Below, one piece after another: positions 16,691-27,070 of a stretch of DNA of 63,844 bases. The position numbers and the translations under genes are program-made. Numbering within the stretch: the stretch's first letter is position 1; every line of letters starts with the position of its first letter. The notes below the pieces were generated by a model, which saw only the letters and a program-made list of their open reading frames with translations, searched no databases and had not been told where the DNA came from. Source of the DNA: Clostridium sp. E02 (GTDB lineage: Bacteria > Bacillota > Clostridia > Lachnospirales > Lachnospiraceae); contig NZ_RJLQ01000025.1 of NCBI RefSeq assembly GCF_003833015.1, forward strand, positions 1-63,844, given 5' to 3'.

Positions 16691-19600
16691 ATGAAAAAAA
16701 GATTAGGGAGAATTGTGAGCCTATGTCTCACCGTGGCACTAATGACCACAAATATTGGTTACTTGCCACCAGTTAATGCACAACCTTTTACTGGAATTTC
16801 AAGGAAGATCATAGAAGATACGGATTCCAGAGCAACCCCATCGACAGCAACTAGGCTTGAAGCAACTAAGACAACGCCATCGGAAGCAACTAAGGCAACG
16901 CCATCAGAAGCAACCCCTTCCAATGCGGATAAAAATTTTACTTTAGTAAAAATAGATCCTGAGGATGAAGATATCCCGGAGTACTACTCCCAGGTGACAA
17001 AAGCGGGAAAAAAGTTCTGGAAGTTTGAGGATCGATATGGGGCTGTACAATACCGGGATTATGGTTTTATTAAAGGGGAAGCAGAGTTTCCTGTGTGGTA
17101 CGAAACGGATCAGACGGGAACGGTTACGATTCTATCAGATTTCATCAATCCGGATGACGAATACTATGACTTGGCTCCTTATATTTATGAAAGTGTGAAG
17201 CCTGAAACGTCAGATTGGGAGGATTTATCCAATAAGATATTTGGAGACACGGATACGATTACCAAATTTAAAAAAGATTTCCACACCTTTATGAACTGGG
17301 ATGAAAGCAATTATTCCATATGGTCAGTAATTCAAAAAACGGATTTGGGATATTTTTATTACGGTCAAATACAAAATGAACGAGATTCCTTTAATGGGTG
17401 GTATTATGCAGATTTAAGTGGAAATATAAGACCAATATTGCAAATGAAAACAATGATGTTAGCTGCAGAAAATACTGTGAAATTAACTCTTGATGCAAAC
17501 GGAGGAACAATCTATAAGCAGAATGTATATGAAAAAGATGTAGAACCTGGGGAGTATTTAAATAAATATTTAAATTTCGATGAACTAGAGCAAAATCTTA
17601 AAAGAACAGGGTATGACTTCTGGGGGTGGTTTGAAAATCCAGAAGGCACTGGTTTAAGGTATCGCTATAATTCAAAAATAACAGAGGATAAAACACTATA
17701 TGCGAGATGGCATAAAGTAGGAAACAATGTAACATTTTATAGAAACTACCCTCAAGGTGATAAGAGTCCTTATTCTTATAATACAAAAAATATATATTAT
17801 GGAGATCAAATTGGTGAATTTCCAGATTTATACCCAGTGGGAAAAGGGTTAGAACTAAAGGGGTGGTATCTAAATGAATACTGTACTGGAAATCCAGTAA
17901 CTCCAGATCAAATTATGGGTGAAACACCATTAAGTTTATATGCAAAATGGGGTGATTTTGATGTAACATATAAACTTCATTATGGCTATGGTATAGATGA
18001 AACAAATTTGCCTTCTGAGATTAAAGCAAAATCTACTGCTGACTCAGCAACCTTAGCAAAATATTATCTACCGAAATTAAACTCTAATGACCTTTTTGTT
18101 CCTGGACGTTATGATGGTTATTGGTCAGATGAGCCTGATTCAATGTTAGGAGCCGTGATTTTTGAAAAAGCCATTAAGGGAAGTTGGTTTCCTACAAAAC
18201 ATGTAACAGATTTATATTTAAGGAAAAAAATAAAAAATATAGCCATAGATCTCTCTTATCCAGTTTATGAAGACGGAAGTGATTGGATAACATCAGGTGT
18301 TGGAGGCGCACCATATCAAAAGTATGGTGAAGTACTATCTGATAGAATATTGCAAATATTAATGAATAAGGTTCCATCTGGCAAAAAAGTTTATGGTTTT
18401 TATTATGATGAAAAAAGAACACAACCAATTGATTTGTCTTTACCCCTTTATCCTCATGATCCTCATGATGAAACAACAGGTTTTGTGAGACTAATGTTTT
18501 ATATGAAATGTGCAAAAGAAACAAGCATAATAACCTTTAAAGATTTTGATGGAAGCATAATAATGCAAGAGCCTGTAAATTTTGGTGAAGACATATCATT
18601 TCCAGATGATCCGGTTAGAAACAAATATACATTTATAGGGTGGGATAAGGATTTAGGAAATTTAAGTAATTTATTAACAGATACTGTAGTTACTGCACAA
18701 TATGAAAAAAATAATTTTAAATTAAAGTTAGATGCCAATTCAGGGAATTTTAATGGCAACAATGAAAAAACCTATTCTGTTGATAAGGGGGAAACATTAA
18801 AAAAATATTTAGACGAGTCTGAACATGAATTAAAAAAGAATAATTTTAAATTTTTAGGTTGGTATAGCGACAAAAAAAATGGATTAAAAATAGAAGATTC
18901 ATTAAGGATGCCAAGTAATGATTTAACATTATATGCGCATTGGGAAAGAAGTTCTAGCGAGGTTACCTTTAAAGATTGGAATGGAACCGTCTTAGAGAGG
19001 CAAGAGGTTTCAATCGGAGCGGATGCGACATTGCCGGAGATTCCAGAGCGACCTGGATATACGTTTACTGGCTGGGACAAGCCTTTAACCAACATTCAGG
19101 ATCATACAGATATTACAGCCCAGTATTCCATTAATGGATATTTGTTGACCTTAGATGGAAATGGCGGAACCCTGGAGGGAAACTCAACAAAAGAGGTGGT
19201 CGTTTCCTTTGACCAATCCTTTGATCAAGTACTGAAAGATGGTAGGGATTTGATAAATCGACCTGGATATCATTTTGATGGCTGGTACACCAGTGCTTTA
19301 GGAGGAACCGGTTATGCCTACAGCGGAAACCAGATGCCCTCCATTGATGTAAATGTGTTTGCTCATTGGTCTCCCAATACATACAAAATAACTTTTGATC
19401 CCAATCATAAGAAATGGGTGGGAGGTGAGTTTAAGGAAGAGCATACCTTTGATACAGAACTTGGAACTCTGCCGGCCCCTGAGATTTATGGCTGGAAATT
19501 TAACGGCTGGTGGACTGGAAAGAACGGATCCGGGACAAAAATAACAGAGCATTCTTTGGTAGATCCCAAAGATATGATTTATTACGGAAACTGGTTATCG

Positions 19601-22018
19601 GTGGCCTATCCGGTTCGTTTCCTTTCAAAAGTGGAACAGCCAGAAGGGGAATCGGTACAAACCTTTCCCGTCAATCAGGTTTATGATGAGGTGTTTCACA
19701 CGCTTCCAGAACCGGAAGAAAAGGGGTATACCTTTATCGGCTGGTATGATGGAGATAATAAGAAGATCAATCCTCAATCTATCTTTCAGCCAGATTCAGG
19801 AGCAGAAGGATATACCTATCATGCAGGGTGGAAAGCAAATCATTATAAGATACGGTTTGTTTCCAATGATACAGATGGAACACCAGTTGTGACAGAAATG
19901 AATCAGGAATATCCTTCCCAGTTTGGAACGCTGCCGACTCCGGAAAAATCAGGATACACGTTTGTTGGTTGGTTTAAAGAGAACGGGGACGAGGCAACGG
20001 CTGGAAGTTGGATAGAAGCAGGTGATAGGGAATATAAGGCCAGATGGATAGCAAACCAGTATACGATCCATTTCAATAGAAATCTACCGGAGTCAGAAAC
20101 GGTAGAAAATCCGCAAGATAAGACTGTGACCTATGCGCTTCCAGTTGGTGTGCTGCCACATCTAAATGAAACCGGATATCTGTTCCTTGGATGGTTTACC
20201 GAATTAGACGGGGGAAACCAAGTAAAGGAAACCACACTGGCTGCACTGGGAGATCAGACCTATTATGGTCATTGGGTCATTGGAATCATTGATAATGGAA
20301 ATGGAACCTATCGAAGACCTGGGGCAGATGGAAAATGGAATACCGTGGATGATGAACTCTGGTGGAAAGGACTGGATGGAATTTCTCGGAATTCCGATGA
20401 TAAACAAATATTAACCTTTTCAAATGGTACAGGCTCTTATGCAGACAATGGAAATGGAACCCATTACCGTACAGATTCAGAAAATTGGATCAGCGGAATA
20501 GAACACTGGTGGAATGGTACAGATGGAATTCCCGGAACGGATGATGATATCCGAATTTATAACGGTGGGCATGGAAGCAGTGGAACCCCGATCTATTACA
20601 TCGACAGTGGCAATGGAATGTATATTCGACCAGGAGCCAGTGGAAACTGGGCAAGCGGTACCGAATACTGGTGGTATGGAGCCGATGGGAAACCGGGAAC
20701 TACCGATGACAGACAGATTTATGGATTGCCCGGAGGATCCGGTTACTACATCGACAATGGAGACGGAACCTATATTCGTCCGGGAACCGGAGGAAGCTGG
20801 GAAAACGGCACCGAATACTGGTGGTATGGAGCCGATGGGAAACTGGGAACTGCCGAAGATAGACAGATTCATATAATTCCCGGAGGATCCGGTTACTACA
20901 TCGACAATGGAAATGGAACCTATACCAGATCAGGAACTGGTGGAAGTTGGGAAAATGGAACCGAATACTGGTGGTATGGTACAGATGGAAAGCCGGGAAC
21001 TACCGAAGATAGACAGATTCATATAATTCCCGGAGGAACCGGTTACTACATCGACAATGGAGACGGAACCTATACCAGATCAGGAACTGGTGGAAGTTGG
21101 GAAAATGGAACCGAACACTGGTGGTATGGAGCCGATGGGAAACCGGGAACTGCCGATGATAAACAGATTCATATAATTCCCGGAGGAACCGGTTATTACA
21201 TCGACAATGGAGACGGAACCTATACTCGTCCAGGAACCGATGGAAGCTGGGGAACGAATGAAGATGAGACTTGGAACAATGGTCCAGATGGAAAACCGGG
21301 AACAGCCGATGATTATAAGCAGATTGACACAGAGCCGACAAATCCAGAACCGACAAAGCCAGAACCAACAAAGCCAGAACCGACAAAGCCAGAACCGACA
21401 AAGCCAGAACCAACCGATCCAGAGCCGGAGCCACCAAAACCCACTGAAAAATCCGAAAAGAGCAGTGAGAGAGAAATTGTAACAAGTCCTATTGAAACAA
21501 TCATAGACAGTAAAGAAAAACTGACAGCCCCAGATACGGGAGGAACCTTCCAAGTAGATCCAGACAACCCTTATGATGTTACCTATAAAAAATCAGATGG
21601 ATCCATTGCAAGCAATGAGTGGGTTGGTGACGGAGAAGACTGGTATCATGTGGGTTCCAGAGGGAAATTAAACTATGACTGGTACCTAGATGGACAAAAG
21701 ACCTGGTATAAGCTTAATAAGGAGACAGGAGACAAATTTGGAGCAGCATTGATTGGTTGGAATCATGAAACCATGGATGACAAGAAGTATTTCTTTGATC
21801 CAAAAACAACTCAAATGTTGACTGGCTGGCAGTGCATTGATCATAAGTGGTACTACTTTACCAAACAAAATGAAGCTCAAACCTATTATGGAACCAATGA
21901 CACTGGCTGGGCGTATGAACCAAAGATGCCGGGAAAACCATACGGATCTATGTATCAGAATGAGAAAACACCCGATGGATATCGGGTTGATGAAAATGGA
22001 GTATGGATCAGAAAGTAA
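16691..22018 (+). CDS. Giant secreted protein with InlB-type repeats, 50-residue repeats and CW repeats
   Basis: A 1775-residue surface protein. After a signal peptide comes a low-complexity segment with several ATPSEA/ATPSNA motifs. About ten Listeria-Bacteroides (Flg_new/InlB-B) repeats follow between residues 260 and 1200, each with a GYxFxGW core and ending LYAxW. Residues about 1200-1550 form a tandem array of 50-residue units (YIDNGDGTYTRPG, EYWWYGADGKPGTADD) whose DG-PGT-DD segments look calcium-binding. An EPTKP-rich spacer then leads to C-terminal CW repeats ending TPDGYRVDENGVW. The ATG at 16691 follows GGAGAGAGG. The layout suggests a long, stalk-like adhesin bound to the wall by CW repeats; no ligand can be named. 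Confidence 0.85.
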   Translation: MKKRLGRIVSLCLTVALMTTNIGYLPPVNAQPFTGISRKIIEDTDSRATPSTATRLEATKTTPSEATKATPSEATPSNADKNFTLVKIDPEDEDIPEYYSQVTKAGKKFWKFEDRYGAVQYRDYGFIKGEAEFPVWYETDQTGTVTILSDFINPDDEYYDLAPYIYESVKPETSDWEDLSNKIFGDTDTITKFKKDFHTFMNWDESNYSIWSVIQKTDLGYFYYGQIQNERDSFNGWYYADLSGNIRPILQMKTMMLAAENTVKLTLDANGGTIYKQNVYEKDVEPGEYLNKYLNFDELEQNLKRTGYDFWGWFENPEGTGLRYRYNSKITEDKTLYARWHKVGNNVTFYRNYPQGDKSPYSYNTKNIYYGDQIGEFPDLYPVGKGLELKGWYLNEYCTGNPVTPDQIMGETPLSLYAKWGDFDVTYKLHYGYGIDETNLPSEIKAKSTADSATLAKYYLPKLNSNDLFVPGRYDGYWSDEPDSMLGAVIFEKAIKGSWFPTKHVTDLYLRKKIKNIAIDLSYPVYEDGSDWITSGVGGAPYQKYGEVLSDRILQILMNKVPSGKKVYGFYYDEKRTQPIDLSLPLYPHDPHDETTGFVRLMFYMKCAKETSIITFKDFDGSIIMQEPVNFGEDISFPDDPVRNKYTFIGWDKDLGNLSNLLTDTVVTAQYEKNNFKLKLDANSGNFNGNNEKTYSVDKGETLKKYLDESEHELKKNNFKFLGWYSDKKNGLKIEDSLRMPSNDLTLYAHWERSSSEVTFKDWNGTVLERQEVSIGADATLPEIPERPGYTFTGWDKPLTNIQDHTDITAQYSINGYLLTLDGNGGTLEGNSTKEVVVSFDQSFDQVLKDGRDLINRPGYHFDGWYTSALGGTGYAYSGNQMPSIDVNVFAHWSPNTYKITFDPNHKKWVGGEFKEEHTFDTELGTLPAPEIYGWKFNGWWTGKNGSGTKITEHSLVDPKDMIYYGNWLSVAYPVRFLSKVEQPEGESVQTFPVNQVYDEVFHTLPEPEEKGYTFIGWYDGDNKKINPQSIFQPDSGAEGYTYHAGWKANHYKIRFVSNDTDGTPVVTEMNQEYPSQFGTLPTPEKSGYTFVGWFKENGDEATAGSWIEAGDREYKARWIANQYTIHFNRNLPESETVENPQDKTVTYALPVGVLPHLNETGYLFLGWFTELDGGNQVKETTLAALGDQTYYGHWVIGIIDNGNGTYRRPGADGKWNTVDDELWWKGLDGISRNSDDKQILTFSNGTGSYADNGNGTHYRTDSENWISGIEHWWNGTDGIPGTDDDIRIYNGGHGSSGTPIYYIDSGNGMYIRPGASGNWASGTEYWWYGADGKPGTTDDRQIYGLPGGSGYYIDNGDGTYIRPGTGGSWENGTEYWWYGADGKLGTAEDRQIHIIPGGSGYYIDNGNGTYTRSGTGGSWENGTEYWWYGTDGKPGTTEDRQIHIIPGGTGYYIDNGDGTYTRSGTGGSWENGTEHWWYGADGKPGTADDKQIHIIPGGTGYYIDNGDGTYTRPGTDGSWGTNEDETWNNGPDGKPGTADDYKQIDTEPTNPEPTKPEPTKPEPTKPEPTKPEPTDPEPEPPKPTEKSEKSSEREIVTSPIETIIDSKEKLTAPDTGGTFQVDPDNPYDVTYKKSDGSIASNEWVGDGEDWYHVGSRGKLNYDWYLDGQKTWYKLNKETGDKFGAALIGWNHETMDDKKYFFDPKTTQMLTGWQCIDHKWYYFTKQNEAQTYYGTNDTGWAYEPKMPGKPYGSMYQNEKTPDGYRVDENGVWIRK
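20593..21300 (+). repeat. 150-bp coding tandem repeats
   Basis: Units recur at exactly 150-bp steps: the GACAATGG/GACAGTGG anchor is at 20603, 20753, 20903, 21053 and 21203. Two more diverged units precede them (anchors at 20291 and 20444, steps 153 and 159). The near-identity of the later units suggests recent expansion within the gene. Confidence 0.9.
21340..21412 (+). repeat. 15-bp repeats encoding EPTKP
   Basis: Consecutive 15-bp units encode EPTKP five times in a Pro-rich wall-spanning type spacer between the 50-residue repeats and the C-terminal CW repeats. Such units can change copy number by slippage. Confidence 0.8.
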
Positions 22019-22027
22019 GGAGGAAGA

Positions 22028-25000
22028 ATGAAAAAACGATTCAGGAAAGGGATGGCATACGCATTGTGTGCCTCCCTGGTGATCGCAATAACACCGCCGG
22101 TTACGGTACGTGCGGATTCCGGAGCAAAAGCGGATGAAAGACGGGACAGAAAGACGGCCACGGCTTCCGAAGCAGACCGGGAACCAGAGGTGGATGCAGA
22201 TATTACAGAGATTGTGGAAATAGATGAATCAAAAACAGCTACGGCATCCGAAGCAGAGCATGAGGATAAACTGCAAACAGAGAAAACCATTCCGTGGGTG
22301 CTAAAAACAGTACAACAAGCAACGGCTTCGGAAGCAATCCTTCCCCAATTGATGGCCAAAACGACAACAACAAGTTCTATTGGTGATATATGGGATTCCT
22401 GGTCAGGAAAAACAAGTTTTGAATTCCTAGATGGGAGCAATGGAGAAGGAACTGAAGAAAAACCATTCATGATAAAGAATAAAGAACAGCTTATGGGACT
22501 TTCTGAACTGGTAGCGATGGGTATGACGGTTCAAGATGCTGAGGGGGTTGATTATGCAGGAGATTATTCCGATTGCTATTTTGCCCTTGGCAGGAACATT
22601 GATTTACAGGGTATAGATTGGATTCCCATTGGTTTTTACCGGGATTCAACGGAAAACGCAGGAGAAGTATCTAGTCCATTTAGCGGCCACTTTGATGGAA
22701 ATGGATATACCATCAAGAACTTAAAGCTTAAAGCCTTTGCTAGTTATAACAACGTAGGACTTTTTGGTTCGGTAAAAGATGCTACGATTCATGATGTAAC
22801 AATCATTCCAGATAGCAGTGAGATAAAAGGAAATGATAGAACAGGAATCTTAGTAGGATACGCAGAAGATTCTAAGCTTCATGATGTAACTATAAAAAAT
22901 GCTTACATCAGTTCAACAGGAGTTTCTGGAGGAATTGCGGGAGAGATTAGAGGAAGTGTCATTGAAAATGCCACTTGTGAAAAGGTGATGATTGATGCTA
23001 CAGATGGAACAGACGTAATCTATGTCGGTGGTATTGCAGGAAATGCTTCTGATTCCTACATTATAGACTGTGAGGTTTCTACAGGGACTGGAACAACTGC
23101 AAGAATTCAAGGTACGGGTTACGTTGGAGGTATTGTAGGGTTCCAAAATGCAACGGATCTCTTTAATACCCATGTAAATGGAACCATTGGGGGATATGAT
23201 TCTACCGCCATTGGAGGAATCACCGGAAGATATGCAACCGGAAAGTTAAAGGTGGCACGATTTGAGGGGACCATAGGAAATTCCCAGCTTGGATCCATGG
23301 CAAGGGAAGGAACTTTTATCGGAACCAGACAGGGAGCTGCTACAAATTTTAACTACGTGGAAGATGTTTCCTATCTGTTTGCAGATACAGCAAGTAAAAT
23401 CAGCGCAAACGTATGTGGATCAGAAATCAGTGACGACAATGATTACACCTATGAGGCTCATGTGGGATACTGGCATTCGGGAGATCTTTTCTACACTCTG
23501 GTGCAGGGGGGAACCACAAAAACCGTAACAGACCGTTACTTTTATGAAGCGTTAGAGGACGGAATTTTAAGTATCATTGACGAAGAATCAGGAGATTATA
23601 CGCTTAATCATTTTGCTCCCAACGCACTGGGTCGTCCAGTTCGGGGATATCTACTTTCGGTAAACCAGATCGACACAGTGGCCAATGGACAAAACTATTA
23701 TGATATAGCTTCATTGGAAGTAAGGGGAAGTTCCCAGTACGCTAAGACACTTAATAGGGAACAACGAGGAGCCATAGCAGCTGGGAGTACGGTCAGCGTA
23801 ACAACCGCTCCAAAGAATACGGATTTGGAAAAATACCAGATGGAAGGATTCCCTTACTATACAAATGGAACAGGAAACAAAAGAGATACTACTTACTCCG
23901 ATGGAAGCCATGCTTATACGTTTTCCATGCCATCGGAAAATGTAACCGTATCAGCAGACTATAAAAAAGTAGCTGTCTCCATTAATGTTAATCCGGAAAC
24001 TTATAATTTTACAGTGACACAGATAAGATCTGGAAACCGTAAAAATCCTGTTAAGACAACAGAAATTCGAAATAGAGAGGGAAAACTCATTGCCCGTTAC
24101 ATAAATGGAACACTTGAAAAAGGAACGCAAGTGCAGGAGGTGAATATTGGAGCAATTATAGATGCGAATAACGATGTGGCCGATAATCGGGTGAAGTGGA
24201 GCATAGATGATCCTCAGCTGATCGGCCTTGCTAAAAATAGTGATGAAGAAACTGACGGATATACAGCTAAGTCCGCTAGTCTTTCACTAAATCTTGGAGC
24301 TTCTTTCTTTACAGAAATCATAGAAGAGGCAGAGAAAAAACAGGCAGAAGAGAATTATCAATTTAAGATACCAAACACGATTTATGGTGCAGGGCATCAA
24401 AATGGTGGTGTAGCAGTTTTAACAGCACAGACGAGACCTTCCTCTTCCTTTGAGGGGAAACCCTGTACAGCAAACTGCAAGATTAATGTGACATTCCAGA
24501 TGATAGACAATACACTGGTCGGCGCAGAGGGGGCAACACTTAATAAGCAGACACTTGATTATACCGTGATTCGAACTTTAACAGGAGATCGGACAAATTC
24601 AACAGAAACAATAACCGTTACGGCTCCCCAGTCATTAACAGCTGCCTTTACGCCAGATTTCTTTTCAAGAAAGGATGTAACCTGGACAAGCTCTGATCCA
24701 GCGGTTGTATCTGTATCCCAGGATGCAGAGGCTTACCGGGAAGCATTGGTGTCAGGTTTAAAGGATGCAAAGTGGATACGGGATATCATAGCTACTGATG
24801 ATGGAAGAAAAAGAAATGATAAGTATGCAAAAATATCAGGAAGTGGCAGCCGTAAATCAACTATTACAGTTAATGGAACGGATAAGCTTGGTAATCATGC
24901 AACAGTCTCTTGTGAAGTGGCAGTCAATTTTATTACCAATGATCAGACAAGAGTGGTACCAGAAGGAATTACTTTAGATAAAGAAGCTCTTTCCTATCAT

Positions 25001-26194
25001 CTTAGCCATCAAAAGACTGGAGACATTCATTCTCAAACGGTTAAAAAGACAGGATTTGAGACAAAAAAGTTAACAGCTAAAGTGCTACCTATTATAGAAG
25101 AAACAGAACAACATAAACCTTATGACCGTAGCATTACCTGGATTTCTTCAGATCCAGAAGCAGTAACGGTTGACCAGGAAGGAAACGTCATTCCTATAGA
25201 TGGTGCACTATGGATAAAGGATGCACTTTCAAAAGCACCCTATCAAGCGGAAAAGAGCGTGGAAATCACAGCCATAACAAAAGATGGAAAAAAGGCGGCT
25301 TCCTGTATCGTATCCCTTGCCTTTCATGCGGAATGCCTGGAAGCAGACCGGGAAAGCGAAAAGTTTGAACTGATACTTACTAAGACGGGCAGAAAAAATA
25401 GCCCCGTTCTTACATGGGGTGGACTTGAAAGCAAGAAATTGAATGCTTCCCTCTATTCCAGTAACCAAGATAAAAAAAGTGTTCTATGGAATGTCTCGGA
25501 TCCTTCTGTCCTTACCATAGATCAGGAAGGAATGATTACTCCAGTTGTTTTAAATGAAAATCAGGAGATTCTCTCTAGCTGGATTCAGGAAGCAATGGGA
25601 ACATACCCATACACGAAAAGCGTAACCACAACGGTCTTTGCCAAGACAAGAGACGGGAGCATGGCAGACCCCATTCCCGTAATGATTAATTTTAAGGTGG
25701 TAGATCAAACCACATTCAGAAGTTCATCTGGAGGCGGTGGCGGATCTTCAGGTGGTGGTGGGTTCCATTCCGTGGGAGTGACTACCGCTGGAAATACAAA
25801 AGGACCGGCAGCACCAGCCGGTGCGATAACCGGAACTTGGACCCAAATGGCAAATGGAAAGTGGATCTTTGCATCAAACCGGACGTATACCAACGAATGG
25901 GCCTATATCAGTAACCCATATGCAGTTGGAGAGCAGGAAAAAGCTTCTTGGTTCCGGTTTAATCAGGACGGATTCATGATAACAGGCTGGCAGACAGATA
26001 AAGATGGAAATACCTATTACCTTAAAACAGCATCCGATGGAACCAGGGGAAAGATGCTTACTGGTTGGCAGTACATAGATGAATTCTGGTATTATTTTAA
26101 TCCAGTTTCCGATGGCACCAGAGGAAAACTGTTCACCAACACCACGACACCAGATGGATATGCGGTAAATGAGAAAGGTCAGTGGATACAGTAA
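22028..26194 (+). CDS. Secreted protein with GLUG-type repeats, Ig-like domains and CW repeats
   Basis: A 1388-residue extracellular protein starting at an ATG 10 bp after the previous gene (GGAGGAAG site). It has a signal peptide (ALCASLVIAITPPVTVRA), then several ATASEA motifs. Residues 130-480 contain GLUG-like beta-solenoid repeats (GYTIKNLKL, NVGLFGSVKDATIHDVTI, GGIAGEI). Residues 650-1230 hold repeated bacterial Ig-like domains with WSSDPAVVSV-type strands. A GGGGGSSGGGG linker precedes C-terminal CW repeats ending TTPDGYAVNEKGQWIQ. GLUG domains occur in adhesins and IgA peptidase-like proteins, but no protease motif is visible here. Part of the same unit as its neighbours. Confidence 0.85.
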   Translation: MKKRFRKGMAYALCASLVIAITPPVTVRADSGAKADERRDRKTATASEADREPEVDADITEIVEIDESKTATASEAEHEDKLQTEKTIPWVLKTVQQATASEAILPQLMAKTTTTSSIGDIWDSWSGKTSFEFLDGSNGEGTEEKPFMIKNKEQLMGLSELVAMGMTVQDAEGVDYAGDYSDCYFALGRNIDLQGIDWIPIGFYRDSTENAGEVSSPFSGHFDGNGYTIKNLKLKAFASYNNVGLFGSVKDATIHDVTIIPDSSEIKGNDRTGILVGYAEDSKLHDVTIKNAYISSTGVSGGIAGEIRGSVIENATCEKVMIDATDGTDVIYVGGIAGNASDSYIIDCEVSTGTGTTARIQGTGYVGGIVGFQNATDLFNTHVNGTIGGYDSTAIGGITGRYATGKLKVARFEGTIGNSQLGSMAREGTFIGTRQGAATNFNYVEDVSYLFADTASKISANVCGSEISDDNDYTYEAHVGYWHSGDLFYTLVQGGTTKTVTDRYFYEALEDGILSIIDEESGDYTLNHFAPNALGRPVRGYLLSVNQIDTVANGQNYYDIASLEVRGSSQYAKTLNREQRGAIAAGSTVSVTTAPKNTDLEKYQMEGFPYYTNGTGNKRDTTYSDGSHAYTFSMPSENVTVSADYKKVAVSINVNPETYNFTVTQIRSGNRKNPVKTTEIRNREGKLIARYINGTLEKGTQVQEVNIGAIIDANNDVADNRVKWSIDDPQLIGLAKNSDEETDGYTAKSASLSLNLGASFFTEIIEEAEKKQAEENYQFKIPNTIYGAGHQNGGVAVLTAQTRPSSSFEGKPCTANCKINVTFQMIDNTLVGAEGATLNKQTLDYTVIRTLTGDRTNSTETITVTAPQSLTAAFTPDFFSRKDVTWTSSDPAVVSVSQDAEAYREALVSGLKDAKWIRDIIATDDGRKRNDKYAKISGSGSRKSTITVNGTDKLGNHATVSCEVAVNFITNDQTRVVPEGITLDKEALSYHLSHQKTGDIHSQTVKKTGFETKKLTAKVLPIIEETEQHKPYDRSITWISSDPEAVTVDQEGNVIPIDGALWIKDALSKAPYQAEKSVEITAITKDGKKAASCIVSLAFHAECLEADRESEKFELILTKTGRKNSPVLTWGGLESKKLNASLYSSNQDKKSVLWNVSDPSVLTIDQEGMITPVVLNENQEILSSWIQEAMGTYPYTKSVTTTVFAKTRDGSMADPIPVMINFKVVDQTTFRSSSGGGGGSSGGGGFHSVGVTTAGNTKGPAAPAGAITGTWTQMANGKWIFASNRTYTNEWAYISNPYAVGEQEKASWFRFNQDGFMITGWQTDKDGNTYYLKTASDGTRGKMLTGWQYIDEFWYYFNPVSDGTRGKLFTNTTTPDGYAVNEKGQWIQ

Positions 26195-26254
26195 AACAAG
26201 TGGATGAAAACACATCTCCTCTGCTACAAAGGCAGAGGAGGAGAGGAGAAAGAA

Positions 26255-26698
26255 ATGAATCGTGTGATTATAATGGGGAGATTAACCCGTGATCCAGAAG
26301 TAAGATATTCCCAGGGCGAACGTACAATGGCTATTGCAAGATATACTCTTGCCGTTGACCGAAGAGGCAGAAGGAATCAGGACGGAAATGAACAAACAGC
26401 AGATTTTATTAATTGCATAGCGTTTGATAAGTCAGGAGAGTTTGCAGAGAAGTATTTTCGTCAGGGGATGAGAGTGTTGATATCGGGGAGAATTCAGACG
26501 GGCAACTATATAAATAAGGAAAATGTAAAAGTGTATACAACCGATGTGATAGTGCAAGAACAGGAATTCGCTGATAGCAAAAATACATCGGATGATGGAA
26601 ATCAGTCGACCAACAGACCAGAGCAATCAAGTGCGTCAGGGGACGGATTTATGAATATCCCGGATGGAGTCGATGACCAGAGTTTACCATTTAATTAA
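26255..26698 (+). CDS. ssb: Single-stranded DNA-binding protein
   Basis: A 147-residue SSB with an OB fold over residues 1-105 (MNRVIIMGRLTRDPEVRYSQ, FINCIAFDKSGEFAEKYFRQGMRVLISGRIQTGNY) and an acidic tail ending DDQSLPFN, the partner-binding tip. The ATG at 26255 follows GGAGAGGAG. It binds single-stranded DNA in replication and repair. Its place 60 bp after a surface-protein gene is odd. The housekeeping ssb is normally beside rpsF and rpsR, so this copy is more likely an accessory one, possibly left from a mobile element. Confidence 0.93.
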   Translation: MNRVIIMGRLTRDPEVRYSQGERTMAIARYTLAVDRRGRRNQDGNEQTADFINCIAFDKSGEFAEKYFRQGMRVLISGRIQTGNYINKENVKVYTTDVIVQEQEFADSKNTSDDGNQSTNRPEQSSASGDGFMNIPDGVDDQSLPFN

Positions 26699-26790
26699 AG
26701 TGACTGTTTAAATTATGAACACTAAGCGTACATTGACAACCGAATATGTTTAACCGATAGAACTTAAAATTTATGAAAGGGAAGTAAGTT

Positions 26791-27018
26791 ATGAAAAACA
26801 AGTTATTTTACCATATGATGATAGATATCAGTATCGCTTCCGGTTTCTTACTTCTTGATGAATTAAGAAAGAGAAGGAAGGAAATCAAAAAGCTGAATAA
26901 AAAGATTGAACGTACACAGTCTAGTATTCAGGGGATCGAATTTGATGTTGAACTTATGGAACAGAGTTATAAGGAATTAATTAATTCTATAAAAACCCAT
27001 TATCCAAAAGAAAGTTAG
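26791..27018 (+). CDS. Small coiled-coil protein of unknown function
   Basis: A 75-residue protein with a short hydrophobic N-terminus (ISIASGFLLLDEL) and a highly charged coiled coil (RKRRKEIKKLNKKIERTQSS). The ATG follows AAAGGGAAG. Residues 10-24 may insert in a membrane. It lies 92 bp after ssb and 52 bp before the IS200-like gene. No family is recognised. Confidence 0.5.
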   Translation: MKNKLFYHMMIDISIASGFLLLDELRKRRKEIKKLNKKIERTQSSIQGIEFDVELMEQSYKELINSIKTHYPKES

Positions 27019-27035
27019 TATAATATTCAGATTTA

Positions 27036-27064
27036 TTGTATTAGATTTTAAAATATGGTATAAT
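27036..27064 (+). promoter_or_regulatory. Promoter abutting the IS200-like gene
   Basis: TTGTAT (27036-27041) and TATAAT (27059-27064) are 17 bp apart. Transcription would begin at about the ATG at 27071, giving a leaderless or nearly leaderless mRNA. The 12-bp block ATATGGTATAAT recurs in the toxin promoter at 28377-28388. Confidence 0.55.
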
Positions 27065-27070
27065 ACATAT

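Noticed and set aside
20593-21300. 150-bp repeats as a CRISPR or IS array
   Set aside because: Units are fully coding, in frame and uniform across the whole period.
21000-21567. Minus-strand open frames across the EPTKP repeats
   Set aside because: They are repeat shadows with compositional bias (Leu/Val/Gly-Ser runs) and no start site.
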